Source: Locusta migratoria
Taxonomy: Eukaryota; Arthropoda; Insecta; Orthoptera; Acrididae
Direction: 5' to 3'
DNA: 64,000 nucleotides
NCBI GenBank assembly: GCA_026315105.1
Contig: CM048753.1
Coordinates: 70,487,547 to 70,551,546 of the forward strand
Both the position numbers and the translations under genes were made by a program. Under the pieces are notes generated by a model. That model saw only the letters and a list, made by a program, of their open reading frames with translations, made no database searches and had not been told where the DNA came from. Shown here piece by piece: positions 20,557 through 31,276 of the stretch; position 1 is the first letter of the stretch; the number at the start of each line of letters is the position of its first letter.

Positions 20557-21679
20557 CCACTCCCATGAACCACAGACATTGCCGAGGTGGGGTGGCTTGC
20601 GTGCCTCAATGATACAGATAGCCGTACCGTAGGTGCAACCACAGCGGAGGGGTATCTGTGGAGAGGCCAGACAAACGTGTGGTTCCTGAAGAGGGGCATC
20701 AGCCTTTTCAGTAGTTACAGGGGCAACAGTCTGGATAATTGACTGAGCTGGCCTTGTAACATCAGCTAATGTGGCTTTCCCACACAGCTACTGCGAACGG
20801 CTGAAAGCAAGGGGAAACTACAGCCGTTACTTTTCCCGAGGACATGCAGCTCTACTGTATGAACATATGATGATGGCATCCTCTCGGGTAAAATATTCCA
20901 GAGGTAAAATAGTCCCCCATTCGGATTTCCGGGCGGGGACTACTCAAGAGGATGTGATCATCAGGAAAGACAATACTGGCATTCTACGGGTCAGAGCGTG
21001 GAATGTTAGATCCCTTAATCGAGTAGGAAAATTAGAAAATTTAAAAATGGAAATGGATAGGTTGAAGTTAGATATAGTGGGGATTGGGAAACGAAGCAAT
21101 AAAGGAGGTAGATGAGTTTTGTTACTTGGGCAGTAAAATAACAAATGATGGTCGCAGTACAGAGGATATAAAATGCAGAATGGCAATGGGTAGAAAAGCG
21201 TTTTTGAAAAACAGAAATTTGTTAACATCAAATATTGATTTAAGCCTAAGGAAGTCCTTTCTGAAGGCATTTGTATTCAGTGTTGCCTTGTATGGGAGTG
21301 AGACATGGACGATAAACAGTGCGGACAGGAAGAGAACAGAGGCTTTTGAAATATGGTGCTACAGAAGAATGATGAAGATTAGGTGGGTGGATCGCGTAAC
21401 TAATGAGGAGGTACTGAACAGAATTGGGGAGAAAAGAAATTTCTGGCATACCTTGACTAAAAGAAGGGATAGATTGGTAGGACAAATTCTTAGACATCAA
21501 GGAATTGTGAATTTAGCATTAGAGGGAAGTGTGTGGGGTAAAAATCGATGGATACAGTAAGCAGATTCAAGTAGATGTAGGTTGCCGTTCTTATGTGGAG
21601 ATGAAGAGGCTTGCTCAGGATAGGGTATTGTGGAGAGCTGCATCAAACCAGTCTCCGGACTGAAGACCACAACAACAAC
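20557..21679 (+). mobile_element. RTE-type LINE with a large internal deletion
   Basis: The 5' end (CCACTCCCATGAACCAC) matches the end of the long copy at 40328, and the 3' end is the family tail with CAA repeats. The exact duplication ATGTATAGTGA at 20546-20556 and 21680-21690 proves that this is one integration event. Near 21083 the sequence jumps from the endonuclease start to the C-terminal part, removing about 2.2 kb relative to the long copy. Confidence 0.9.
20771..21560 (+). pseudogene. RTE protein remnant: endonuclease start fused to C-terminal tail
   Basis: The first frame (20771-21115) carries the N-terminal leader and the start of the endonuclease (RAWNVRSLNRVGKLENL, DRLKLDIVGIG), then leaves the family sequence. 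The second frame (21084-21560) picks up at EVDEFCYLGSKIT and runs through ALYGSETWT to the C-terminus. The whole endonuclease core and reverse transcriptase catalytic region are missing. The junction is out of frame. Confidence 0.88.
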
Positions 21680-21690
21680 ATGTATAGTGA

Positions 21691-22125
21691 GCCATAAAAC
21701 GAGTGGAGTGTGGCAGACGCCAGACGGCGATTGGTCGGCGAGCTGTCCGAGCACGGCAGTACGTGCGGTGTGTCGCCTGGCACCGTTACTGTCGCTCAGT
21801 AATGCCTGTCCAGTAACTCACTAGCGCTAGCTGGCTCTAGCTCTGCCCCAACCCGCCCTGCAGTAACGTCGGCGTTTCAGGGTGATTGCCTTTTAACGGG
21901 CCAGACCCACTGTGGGGAGGGGGGCTAGATCTCTTCCTGACACCTGGAGGGTAGCCTTGGAGAGCAGCTGGGCTGCCTGTGAGACGTGGCCACTGGCAGA
22001 GGAGTCGGGGAATTATGACGGGTACTGGCGGTGAAGGGGGGAGGGACAGATGTCGCAGAAATTACAGCAACAGCAAGAGGATGTCACGATCTTGTTATAC
22101 AGGTCAGGCATTAAAACATTTTATT
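21691..22125. other. Unassigned moderately GC-rich flank
   Basis: This lies between two LINE insertions. I saw no domain, SINE box or transposon end. Confidence 0.45.
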
Positions 22126-22138
22126 AAAAGTATTTGGA

Positions 22139-22964
22139 TGTGATTTCGGCATATATTCGCTGTACAAATACGGGACGGACAGTTAATTTACTGTGGGTGC
22201 CTTCTCACGCTGGTATCTGCTGTAATGAGGAAGTTGATGCATTGGCAAAACAAGCGGCATCCTTAGGCACTGTCTTGGACCTACAACTACCATACACAGA
22301 CTTCTTATCTACGGTCAAGGACTACGCAAAACAACAGTGGCAACAGATGTGGAACGTTTCCCAAGAAACGAAAGGCGCTTCTTACCCTGTGCTGCAACCT
22401 CAGATTTCTACGCAGCCGTGGTTTATGAGGACTCATCTGGACCGATCTGCGATTTCTACCATTATTCGTCTTCGCTTCAATCACGCCTCTTATCCCAAAC
22501 ATCTGCATCGGATCAACGTCTACGATTCGGCGGCATGTGAGTGTGATCCTGAAACGGAAGCTGATGTCAACCACATCCTGTTCAGGTGCCCCAAATTTGA
22601 CCGAGAACGTTTGAACTTCCTGCAGACACCGGTGAAGATGGGATATCCCCTTCCCCAGTCAGCTTCTTCCCTTTTGTTTACGAAAGACATTCGTGTGTAT
22701 AAAATCATCATTAAGTTTATTAAGAGCACTGTACACAATCTTTAATCATCAAGTGTATTGGTAATATAAGGTTTTGGTTGTGAATATGTGAAAATGTTCC
22801 AATATTATTTAAATTGTAATTTAATGCAGTTTTCGCTTTGTTTCCACTTTACCATTTTGACAAAATGTACTTCTGTTTTGTCTATTTAAATATATGTACA
22901 TTTGCTATGTGTGTTGTAGATGGCCACATTGAGTTAACACTCAGAAGGCCAAATAAATGAAAAA
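22139..22964 (+). mobile_element. LINE with RNase H domain, 3' fragment with poly(A)
   Basis: A 5'-truncated insertion ending in AAATAAATGAAAAAAAA, bracketed by the exact 13-bp duplication AAAAGTATTTGGA (22126-22138 and 22965-22977). The first base after the duplication is already inside the coding region. The apparent start codon at 22137-22139 is formed across the junction and is not a native start. Presence of RNase H suggests the I/Jockey-related group of non-LTR elements rather than RTE or CR1. Confidence 0.9.
22140..22745 (+). pseudogene. LINE RNase H and C-terminal region
   Basis: The frame is open from the insertion point to a stop at 22743-22745. It contains VNLLWVPSHAGICCNEEVD and ALAKQAA, the C-terminal part of an RNase HI fold (the region with the last catalytic acids). 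A CEC..ETEADVNHILFRCPKF segment follows, resembling the cysteine/histidine motif found after RNase H in this LINE group. The reverse transcriptase itself is lost. No frameshift is visible in the remaining part, so this insertion may be fairly recent. Confidence 0.82.
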
Positions 22965-22991
22965 AAAAGTATTTGGAGAAATGCAAGTCGG

Positions 22992-23099
<108 letters not shown>

Positions 23100-23129
23100 C
23101 CTCACGTCCAACAGGGCCATCCATTAACG

Positions 23130-23996
23130 AAAACATCCACATCTACACCTACGTCTACATGGGATACTCTGCAAATCACATTTAAGTGCCTGACAGACGG
23201 TTCATTGAACCACCATTATACTATTTAGCTCCCATTCCATCCTCCAATAGCGCGCGGGAAGAAAGAACACCTGAATCTCTCCGTTCGAGCTCTGATTTCT
23301 CGTATTTTATTCTGATGGTCATTTATTTCTATCTAAGTGGGAGTCAACAATATATTTTCGCATTCGGAGGAGAATGTTGGCGATTGGAGTTTCGTAAGTA
23401 GCTCACGCCGCAGCGATAAGCGCCGTTGTTGTAATGATTCCCATCCCAGATCCTGTATCATTTCCGTAACGCTGTCTGCCCTGTATCGCGACAATACGAA
23501 ACGAGCTGCCCTTCTTTGGACTCTTTCGATGTCCTCCGTCAAACCCACCTGATAAGGATCCCACACTGGGCAGAAATACTCCAAAAATGGACGGACAAGC
23601 GTAGTGTATGCAGTTTCTTTAGTTGTTCTGTAGCATCTTTTAAGGGTTCTGCCAATAAAACGCAGTCTCTGGTTCGCCTTTACCACGACATAATCTACGT
23701 GTTCTTTCCAGTTTAAGTCTGAAGTAATAGTAATTCCTAGGAATTTTGTGGAGATTATTGATTCATTTATCTTGTAAACAAAGTTTAACAGATTTCTTTT
23801 CGCACTCACGTGGACGACTTCACACTTCTCATTATTTAGAGTCAATTGCCAATTTTTACACCATAGGGATATCTTATTCAGATCGTTCTGCAGTTGATTT
23901 TGATCTTCAGATGATTTTACTAGACGGTAGATGACGCCGTCATCTGCAAACAACCTAAGAGAGCTACTTAGATTTTCTCCCAAATCGCTTATGTAG
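23130..23996 (-). mobile_element. CR1/L2-like LINE, 5'-truncated
   Basis: The 3' end (plus-strand TCTACACCTACGTCTACATG) is at the left, and the sequence runs to the catalytic part of the reverse transcriptase at 23990. There it abuts a differently oriented older CR1 segment that begins near 24003. Confidence 0.88.
23300..23983 (-). pseudogene. CR1/L2-like reverse transcriptase, C-terminal part
   Basis: From GENLSSSLRLFADDGVIYR (catalytic FADD intact), the frame runs through WCKNWQLTLNNEKCEVV, SDLNWKEHV, the TAYTTLVRPFLEY block and IERVQRRAARFVLSRYR, to LLTPT near the C-terminus. It is open for over 210 codons, then a stop and frame change precede the terminal KIREIRARTE block. It is truncated at its N-terminus and therefore inactive. 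Confidence 0.88.
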
Positions 23997-24264
23997 GAAA
24001 TTTAAAACAGTTTCTACATCGAAACCCTCTCACGTAACGTGGTAGAAAATCCGAAGAAATTCTGGTCATATGTAAAGCATACTATCACTAATAGATAACA
24101 AATTTGTTTCAGAAACTTTTTCAGCAAAGAAGACAAAGTAAATGACTCTGAATTCAATTCAAGAACAACCACCTCAATGCATAATTTAGATATCCCTCGA
24201 GTCTTAAATTAACTGAAATCACTTAACAAAAGCAAGTCTCCCGGTCCCGACTACAGATCAATTA

Positions 24265-24880
24265 CACTCCTGGCCATTAAAATTGCTACACCACCAAGAT
24301 GTCGTGCTACAGACGAGAAATTTAACCGACAGGAAGAAGATACTGTGATATGCAAATGATTAGCTTTTCAGAGCATTCACACAAGGTCGGCGCCGGTGGC
24401 GACACCTACAACGTGCTGACATGAGGAAAGTTTCCAACCGATTTCTCATACACAAACAGCAGTTGACCGGCGTTGCCTGGTGAAACGTTGTTGTGATGCC
24501 TCGAGTAAGGAGGAGAAATGCGTACCATCACGTTTCCGACTTTGATAAAGGTCGGATTGTAGCCTATCGCGATTGCGGTTTATCTTATCGCGACATTACT
24601 GCTCGCGTTGGTCGCGATCCAATGACTGTCAGCAGAATATGGAATCGGTGGGTTCAGGAGGGCAATACGGAACGCCGTGCTGGATCCCAACGGCCTCGTA
24701 TCACTAGCAGTCGAGATGACAGGCATCTTATCCGCATGGCTGTAACGGATCGTGCAGCCACGTCTCGATCCCTGAGTCAACAGATGGGAACGTTTGCAAG
24801 ACAAGAACCGTCTGCACGGACAGTTCGACGACGTTTGCAGCAGCATGGACTATCAGCTCGGAGACCAGTCACCAGAAGAT
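24265..24880 (+). mobile_element. Tc1-like transposon, 5' part
   Basis: It begins CACTCCTGGCCATTAAAATT directly after a TA (24263-24264), as expected for a Tc1-type terminal inverted repeat, followed by a leader of about 220 bp and the transposase start. The 3' half and the right terminal repeat are missing. Confidence 0.82.
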
Positions 24881-24900
24881 CAAAAGCAGCTGCCAAGTGA
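24493..24900 (+). pseudogene. Tc1-like transposase, N-terminal DNA-binding part
   Basis: The ATG at 24496 is a natural start near the end of the leader (a second ATG lies just before it). The protein has a helix-turn-helix region with FDKGRIVAYRDCGLSYRDI and VSRIWNRWVQEG, a basic GSQRPRITSSRDDRHL linker, then SARTVRRRLQQHGLSARRP, the typical paired-like second helix-turn-helix. It ends before any catalytic Asp. The full family protein is about 340 residues, whereas this one has 135. It could bind terminal repeats but not cut. Confidence 0.85.
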
Positions 24901-25520
24901 TTTACATAAAGTTAGACCCTTAATAATGATAAGTGTGAAGTCATCCATATGACCACTAAAAGAAATCTGTTAAACTTCATTTATATGACAAATCAGTCAA
25001 ATGTAAAGACCGTATATTCAACTAAAAGCATAGGAATTACAACTACGAAAAACTTAAATTGGAAAGAAGTCATAAAAAATATTGAAGGGAAGGGAGCCAA
25101 AGACTACGTTTAATTGGGAGAACACTTATACGATGTAAACGGCGTACACCACACTTGTGCGTTCTACTTTGGAGTATTGCTGCGCATTGTGGGATCCACA
25201 CCAGGTGGGACTGATGGACAATTTAGAGAAAGTTCAGAGAAGGGCAGCTCGTTTTTTACTATGGCGATAGATGGGAAAGACAGTCTTATGGAACTGATAC
25301 ACGAGTTGAGATGGAAATCATTAAAAGGCGTTATCCGTTGCGGAGAGATTTATTTTCGAAATTCGTTTCATCAAATTTCGGCTCAGTATATGCTGTTGTT
25401 AGGACCTACCTACGTAGGAAGACAGGATCATCATTATAAAATAACAGAACTCGAATCGGAAAGATTTACGTGTTCCTTTTTTTTCCGCGAGCTATTAGGG
25501 AATAAAACTGTAGAGAAACA

Positions 25521-26030
25521 TCATAAAACCGGTTCGGTGCACCCCTCTGCCATCCACTTCATAGTGATTTGTAGAGTATTTATGCCGGGTATTGGAGGAC
25601 TCTTAAATAGGAACACAAATTTTGTCATGTAGATATTTCGTGAAATTTTTTTCATATTTTTTAATCGTATGACGTCAGTAGTAGGAAATGTAAGTTAGTT
25701 TGCGAAATGACACTTAACTAGGTGGCAAAGCGAGACAACAAATAGCTTACCTACAAAATAAATGTACAAATGTACAGTAAAATGTCCATCATCATGTGTG
25801 ATGCAATGCAATTTTAAAAGGTTCGGTAACATGCTCGAAGTCTGGCCAGTGAAAGATATATAGTACATTGTACAGTAAGATAAACCGTTGAAAGAACAGT
25901 GAAGCACGAATGAAGGGTCATTAAGGTGATACTTGAAATGAGTAGTGAAAGAAAGAAAAATGAATTGAACAGTAAATTTACATAATTTATGATAACTGAA
26001 ATAAGGAATTAATGCAGCGAACTTGGTCCT
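25521..26030. other. Unassigned AT-rich stretch
   Basis: Apart from the end of the old CR1 copy, nothing recognisable was found. A TATGACGTCAGTAG box lies near 25668. Confidence 0.45.
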
Positions 26031-26034
26031 TATA

Positions 26035-26724
26035 CAGGGTGTTTCACTAAGTGTGTTTGCCTCTGTAACTTATAAAATAATAGGTGACGGGAAATTTGAA
26101 TGCGGTAGGTCAACACAAGAAATGTTACACTTTCTGCGGAGCTACGAACATACTTTATTGTATCATTTTCCAAAGAGTTACAGCACAAAGATATAATTTT
26201 TTAATGGAAGAATAGTTTTTTTTTCTATCGTGCATTGGATTCGTTGAAACCAGCTGCGTCCAAATCAATTTAAACTACATTCCTATCACTTTTAGTTTGG
26301 GAGTTACAACCCTTCAAAGTTCCGGGGGCGGAGGCTACGATAGCGTAGCTGACTGGCCGAGTGGCTATCCCCCGGGGCACGGCCCACTGTCTCATGACCA
26401 CCAGCCAGTCAGCTACTCTGTCGTAGCCTCCGCCCCCTAAACTTTGAAGGGTTGTAGCTCCCAAACCACCAGAGATAGGAATATAGTTTAAATTGATTTG
26501 GACGCAGCTGGTTTCAACGATTTCAATGCACGATAGAAAAAACTATTGTTCCATTTAAAAATTTATATCTTTGTGGTGTAACTCTTTGCTAAATGATACA
26601 ATAAACTATGTTCATAGCTCCGCAGAAAGTGTAACATTTCTTGTGTTGACCTACCGCATTAAAATTTCCCGTCACCTATTATTTTATAAGTTACAGAGGC
26701 AAACACACTTAGTCAAACACCCTG
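26035..26724. mobile_element. 690-bp terminal-inverted-repeat element (foldback MITE-like)
   Basis: The arms 26035-26357 and 26404-26724 are near-complete reverse complements. The ends read CAGGGTGTTTCACTAAGTGT on the left and the complement of CAGGGTGTTTGACTAAGTGT on the right. A TA dinucleotide adjoins each end (26033-26034, 26725-26726). The first bases CAGGGTGTT also match the DD41D elements at 60723 and 10294, but the rest does not. No transposase is encoded. The loop of about 45 bp is GC-rich. Confidence 0.9.
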
Positions 26725-26739
26725 TATATATTTTGTTGA

Positions 26740-27100
26740 AATCGGTACAGTGGTTTACGAGAAAATGAACATCATTGTCGCAAAATGCAGCAGTTTTTCG
26801 CGCATCTCATTGTTTATGACGTCATATCTCGTGAACTATACATCGTATGTGATTCTTACACTTACATCGACCGTCCTCATGGATTGAACCTTAGGTGTAC
26901 AATATTTCATAAATATTGGAAGAGAATTGTAGATTTGTATGCAACACGTACACACAGACACACACAAACATACGGACACACTGCATTGTATATTAGATAC
27001 CCTCGAATGTTTCTGCATTTTTTTATCAGACAACTTTTATTCCTTCAAGACGATCTGTGGGGGTTACAAGTTAGTAGTTTGCCTTACACGATTAGCTAAC
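26740..27100 (+). repeat. Diverged modular-repeat piece
   Basis: TATGACGTCATATCTCGTGA at 26817 and CAATATTTCATAAATAT at 26905 are shared with 15979, 18885 and 17425. A short ACACAGACACACAC tract lies near 26950. Confidence 0.55.
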
Positions 27101-27542
27101 GAACACTGCTGGAGAACGTACGACGTCCCTACCTGCCAGCACTTTATAATGCTCTCAGCTACCGAGCAAACCACACACAAAGTTGGAGTGTTAGCAGACG
27201 CGTTGCTATTCTGATCGAGGCTTGCTTGCCTTCACCAGTGCTGGGATGTCTCCTTAAATATGCTGGGCCCCTCCCGAAACAATGGCATGCGGTCACGGTT
27301 TGTTGATTCCAGAGCTCCTGCAGAGATCTCGCGGACGACGTGACCGGCACAGTAACAGCGAGAGGATCGTCTTCTCTCGCATTCCGCCAGTAGCCACATC
27401 GGCCAAGTACCTCAGCGTCGATATCGGAGGGACGAAACAGAAGCAACGACCGAGAAGAGCTTCCAGTCGTTCTAGAAACCACTGCAGTAAGAGGAGGGCA
27501 TGATGCCGACATTAGCGTAAGGGCGGGAGGAGTTCAACGATA
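27101..27542. other. Unassigned GC-balanced stretch
   Basis: It contains open frames on both strands (27159-27512, 27282-27503) with no recognisable domain. It might be an old LTR or leader piece of a retroelement, but I see no terminal pair to support that. Confidence 0.35.
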
Positions 27543-27728
27543 TTGAGGGCAATTTATTACAAAATGGAAGATATCGAAATAATTGACAGAGGGATAGAAA
27601 AACAATTAAAATCGCTAAAAAGAGGAAAGGCCGCAGGACCAGATGGGATAAAAGTTCGTTTTTACTCAGAGTACGCAAAGGAACTTGCACCCCTTCTTGC
27701 ATTGGTGTACCGTAGGTCTCTAGAATAA
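27543..27728 (+). pseudogene. LINE pol fragment upstream of the reverse transcriptase
   Basis: A short frame with IEKQLKSLKRGKAAGPDGI, then ELAPLLALVYRRSLE. The KAAGPDGI phrase is the conserved entry to many non-LTR reverse transcriptases. It is about 60 residues long and ends where element G begins at 27729, so the rest was lost or replaced. The LINE family cannot be fixed from this much. Confidence 0.65.
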
Positions 27729-28470
27729 ACTTGCGCATAATAGTACGCGATCGGGAGCGCTCACTTTAGCTCTCGGCTCTAGTTCGTTCTTTTAGTTCGT
27801 CCGCTCCCAGTGACGGCTGAGCGGCGTGGTCTGCGCATGCAGGTGGAGGGAGAAGTTCCCCCACCTAGCTGCTTCATGCGCTTGCTGCTTGAGCCTCTAA
27901 CGATATCACGCAAACCACAAGAATCAGTCTGTGGATAATTTCTCCCGCTAAGTTCAGAGTTATCTCTATATCTTGGCATTGTGGAATTTATTAGTCAGAT
28001 ATTGCAGAGTGCAGAATACTTCAAAGTAGAAATTTTGTAGCACTGAACTATGTAATCTAGCAGGCAGACTCTAACCTCGAAATGGCTCTCATCAGCAGAA
28101 GACAAACACGTGATTTTTAATTCTGTTCGCGACCTATCGCACATATTTTAGTTCGCGACCTATCGCCCATGTTTTAGTTCGCGACCTATCACATGTTTTA
28201 GTTCGCGAACTATCGCTCATATTTCAGTACGCAACCGGTAGCTCTCCTTTTAGTTCGCGACGGATCGCACATATTTATTTCGCGACCAGTAGCTCTCCTT
28301 TTAGTTCGCAGTTCGGCCGCGAAGTAGGTCCCTCTTTTTAGTTCGTCCGCTCGTTTTGGCTTTTGCTACCGCTACTAAAACTACAGCTGAGCTGCATCTC
28401 AGCTCGAAATGACGGCAACTGGCAGAAGGGAATCATGCGATTCTGCGCGCTCTCGCGTCCTCTCGCTGTT
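27729..28470 (+). repeat. Dispersed element G with AGTTCGCGACC array, copy 2, plus start of repeat H
   Basis: It matches 13555-14290 along its length, including a shorter array of about seven AGTTCGCGACC units (28120-28320). From 28378 it continues with the opening of repeat H (CTACAGCTGAGC, GGCAACTGGCAGAAGGGAAT) and stops at TCCTCTCGCTGTT, where a CR1 piece starts. In copy 1 the two parts are about 230 bp apart, so they probably belong to one larger element that is shortened here. Confidence 0.75.
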
Positions 28471-28471
28471 T

Positions 28472-28645
28472 ATGAGGATAAAATCAGAGAGATTAGAGCC
28501 CACACAGAGGCATACCGACAATTTTGCTTTCCGCGAACAATATGTGATTGGAATAGGAGGGAGAACCGATGTATTGAAGGTATCCTCCGCTACACACCAT
28601 CGGGTGGCTTGCGGAGTATGCATGTAGATGTAGATGTATCGTGTA
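28472..28645 (+). mobile_element. CR1/L2-like LINE, extreme 3' fragment
   Basis: It encodes EDKIREIRAHTEAYRQF and FPRTICDWNR, the last residues of the second CR1 family's protein (as at 61343-62222). The 3' UTR and GTAGATGTAGATGTA tail repeats follow. Confidence 0.8.
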
Positions 28646-28649
28646 CCGA

Positions 28650-29005
28650 CTTGGCAGAATAAACCTAAGGGATTTTGCTTCTATGTCACATCAGTGAACA
28701 CGTCGAATCTGAGTATCCATATGCTTTGTGAACGTGTAAGGCAGCGGTATATTTCACCACTTTACAAGGGACATCGATTTAAAATGTAATATCAGGTAAT
28801 CGAGCGTTGCTCAGGAAAATTTGTGTGTTACATAGTGGTATCCTGTTGAAATGAGCTTTGCTTGCGTGTATTAAAATTAAACGTCTTTACGAATGTTTTC
28901 CTGGCATTGTGTTTTACAGAAAAAGATAATGAACCGTAATCTGGTCTAATCGGGCCTTCATACCATTCTGTCAAGACAAGAGCTGTACTCTGTGTGCTGA
29001 CCAAG
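28650..29005. other. Unassigned stretch
   Basis: No transposon end, SINE box or domain was recognised. Confidence 0.45.
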
Positions 29006-29008
29006 AAA

Positions 29009-30206
29009 GTTGTTGTTGTTGCAGTCTTCATTCCGCAGACTGGTTTGATGCAGCTCTCCACGCTACCCTGTCCTGTGCAAGTCTCTTCATCTGAGAATAC
29101 GTTCGGCAACCTACATCCTTTTGAAACTGCTTACTGTATTCGTCCCTCGGTCTCCCTCTACGATTTCTACCCCACACGCTTCCTTCTAATGCTAAGTTGA
29201 CAATTCCTTGATGTGTCGGAATGTGTTCTCTTAGTCAGGATATGCCAGAAACTTCTTTTCTCCCCAATTCGGTTAAGCACCGCCTCATTAGTTAAGTGAT
29301 CTACCCATCTAATTTTCATCATTCGTCTGTAGCACCACTTTTCAAAAGTTTCTATCATCTTTTTATCTGAACTCCTTATCGCCCATGTTTCACTCCCATA
29401 CAATGCTACACTCCAGACAAATGATTTCATAAAGGACTACCTAACAATTTCTTGGATGTCAACAAATTTCACTTCTTCATAAATACTTTTCTCTCCATAG
29501 CCATTTTGCATTTTATATGTTCTCTACATCGGCCCATCAGAAGTTATTTTGCTAGCCAGATAACAAAATTCATGTACTACTTTTATTGTCTCATTACGTT
29601 ATCTAATTCGTTCAGCATCGCCTGATTTTCTGACATTGCATTCCATTACCTTCGTTTTACTCTAGTTAATGTTCATCTTATTCCCTCCTTTTAAGACACA
29701 GTTCTTCAGTTCAATTGCTCCACCAGATCATTTGCATCCTTTGACAGAATCACTATGTCATTGGCAAACCGCAAAATTTTTACTCCTTCTCCCTGAACTT
29801 TAATTCCCTCTCCAAATTTCTCCTTGCATTCCTTCACTTCTTGCTCATTGTACAGATTGAACAACATTGGGGAAAGGCTACAACCCTGTCTTACTCCCTT
29901 CCCAAACTCTGCGTCCATTCTTGCCATTCGACTCTAATAATTGCTGTCTGGTGTTTGAACAAATTGAATATAATTCTGCGCTCCCTATATTTTACCCCTG
30001 CTACCTTTAGAATTCGGAATAGTGTATTCCAGTCGACATTGTCAAAAGCTTTCTCCAATCTACAAATGTTAAAAACGTAGGTTTACCTTTCCTTAGCCTA
30101 TCTTCTAAGATAAGTCGTAATGTGAGTATTGCCTGCCGTGTTTCTACATTTCTCTTAAATCCAAACTGATCTTCCCTAATTTCTGTCATTTCTTGTCATT
30201 GTTTTT
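29009..30206 (-). mobile_element. RTE-type LINE, decayed 5'-truncated copy
   Basis: The family 3' tail (GTTGTTGTTGTTGCAGTCTTC on the plus strand) is at the left, and the sequence follows the long copy up to the EDQFGF region near 30170. Frameshifts and small deletions are frequent. I could not find a clear target-site duplication. Confidence 0.82.
29167..30189 (-). pseudogene. RTE reverse transcriptase, heavily broken
   Basis: Three separated frames can be read: IREDQFGFKRNVETRQAI (from 30189), GKGVRQGCSLSPMLFNLY with the catalytic box altered to FANDIV (about 29900-29710), and VALYGSETWAI..WCYRRMMKIRWVDH (29430-29167). The FADD to FAND change, several frameshifts and the missing endonuclease make it dead. 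Confidence 0.82.
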
Positions 30207-30588
30207 CCAGCATGCTTACAAGGAAAATTCCGAATCCCATCCACCTTAGATATAGTGAAGGATGGTGTGAGGATAGCTTGTGGAGTACAGATCAGGCACA
30301 ATATAAGGAAGAAAGTCTAAAAAGCTACTGTGATGTTGAAACTACAAGAAGCAGCTCATTTAATCAGGAAGGAGAAACGTTATGGTGCCCGTAAATTTGA
30401 ATGGCTGTATCTCTTGTAGTAACATTAATTTTTTGATATAATGTTAAAATCCAATATACCAGAATTTTGGTTTTCTAAACTCAGTGCCAACTTTTTGTTG
30501 TCGAAATGTTTGCAGGAAGTAGTCTTGACGTGATTTCATACTTCTGTGCATTAAATTGATATTATCAAACATGTAATTTGTGTCACAA
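30207..30588. other. RTE-adjacent sequence shared with 32210-32370
   Basis: The phrase GCTTACAAGGAAAA..CCCATCCACCT..GGATGGTG recurs at 32255 and 32770, and AGGAAGAAAGT recurs at 31281, 32355 and 33600. It is probably upstream RTE sequence or a flank duplicated with it. The remainder is AT-rich and unassigned. Confidence 0.45.
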
Positions 30589-30589
30589 A

Positions 30590-30745
30590 TTGCTCGGCCG
30601 GTCCAGTCGCAGGTTCGAGTCCTTCCTCGGGTATGTTTGTTTGTATTTTGCCTAAGTTATTTTAAGTAAGATTAAATAGTGTGTAAGTCTAGCGACCGAT
30701 GACCTAAGTAGTTTGGCCACATAAGACTACACATATACACGTAAT
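30590..30745 (+). mobile_element. tRNA-related SINE fragment (family D)
   Basis: CTCGGCCGGT, the B box AGGTTCGAGTCC, TTCCTCGGGTATGTTTGTTT and a tail with GCGACCGATGACCTAAGTAG and GGCCACATAAGACTACACA. The tail is organised like families A and B (a GACTGATGACC-like phrase) but differs in sequence. The 5' half of the head is missing. Confidence 0.65.
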
Positions 30746-31196
30746 TTATTTATTTCACCACCACATTTAACTACTACTAATTAAAGAAACTTAAATGTAG
30801 AAATTTGAAATAAACACTGAAAACAAATGACTGATATTTCTCATAAAATGAATGCACAGAACCGTTGAATTATGTCTACCTACAAAATCTGCCATATGAA
30901 AATTGTAGTGTGGGTTCCAAATTTGTTTTTTCTATAATAACATTAAAAACATATTAAAAATTCAGAACTCGAAAACCAGTGAAGTTATGGACATTAAGCG
31001 TTTTGTGTTGCTAAATCTTTATATAGTAGACACGATTTTAAAATTTGGTTGCTATCGCCAAAGTAGACGAAAATACTGCTCCACCTCCCTCGGTGGGCCT
31101 TTCCCTGAATACGGCACATGTAGCGGCTGGAGGGCGTGGAGTACGGGTGGTGTATCCCTACTTGTGGAACACCCTGTTCACAACCTGCAGCGTCCA
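30746..31196. other. Unassigned stretch
   Basis: AT-rich up to 31070, then more GC-rich. No recognisable element. Confidence 0.4.
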
Positions 31197-31199
31197 GGT

Positions 31200-31276
31200 C
31201 TCCCCGCAAGTGTCTACACATTCCCTTTCCCCGCAAGTGTCACTCCCCGCAAGTGTCACTCCCCGCAAGTGTCACA
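31200..31276 (+). repeat. Short tandem repeat, CCCCGCAAGTGTC(ACT) units
   Basis: CCCCGCAAGTGT occurs four times. The last three are spaced about 16-17 bp apart and the first is more distant. Confidence 0.85.

Larger units (their letters stand above)
24003..25520 (+). mobile_element. Old CR1/L2-like LINE, split by a Tc1-like element
   Basis: 24003-24262 encodes the stretch before the reverse transcriptase (FWSYVKHTITN and LNKSKSPGPDY, with stops). 24893-25520 encodes decayed C-terminal blocks (NNDKCEVIHMTTKRN, LNWKE, YVGRQDHHYK, ERFTCSFFFRELL). Between them lie a Tc1-like fragment and a missing catalytic region. It is much more mutated than the minus-strand neighbour at 23130-23996. Confidence 0.75.

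Noticed and set aside
20148..20699. Long open frames on both strands, up to 183 codons
   Set aside because: They follow the 108-bp tandem repeat, repeat every 36 residues and mirror each other on both strands, so they are products of the repeat period.
27159..27512. Minus-strand 117-codon frame
   Set aside because: No domain and an overlapping plus-strand frame of similar quality. Insufficient support for a gene.
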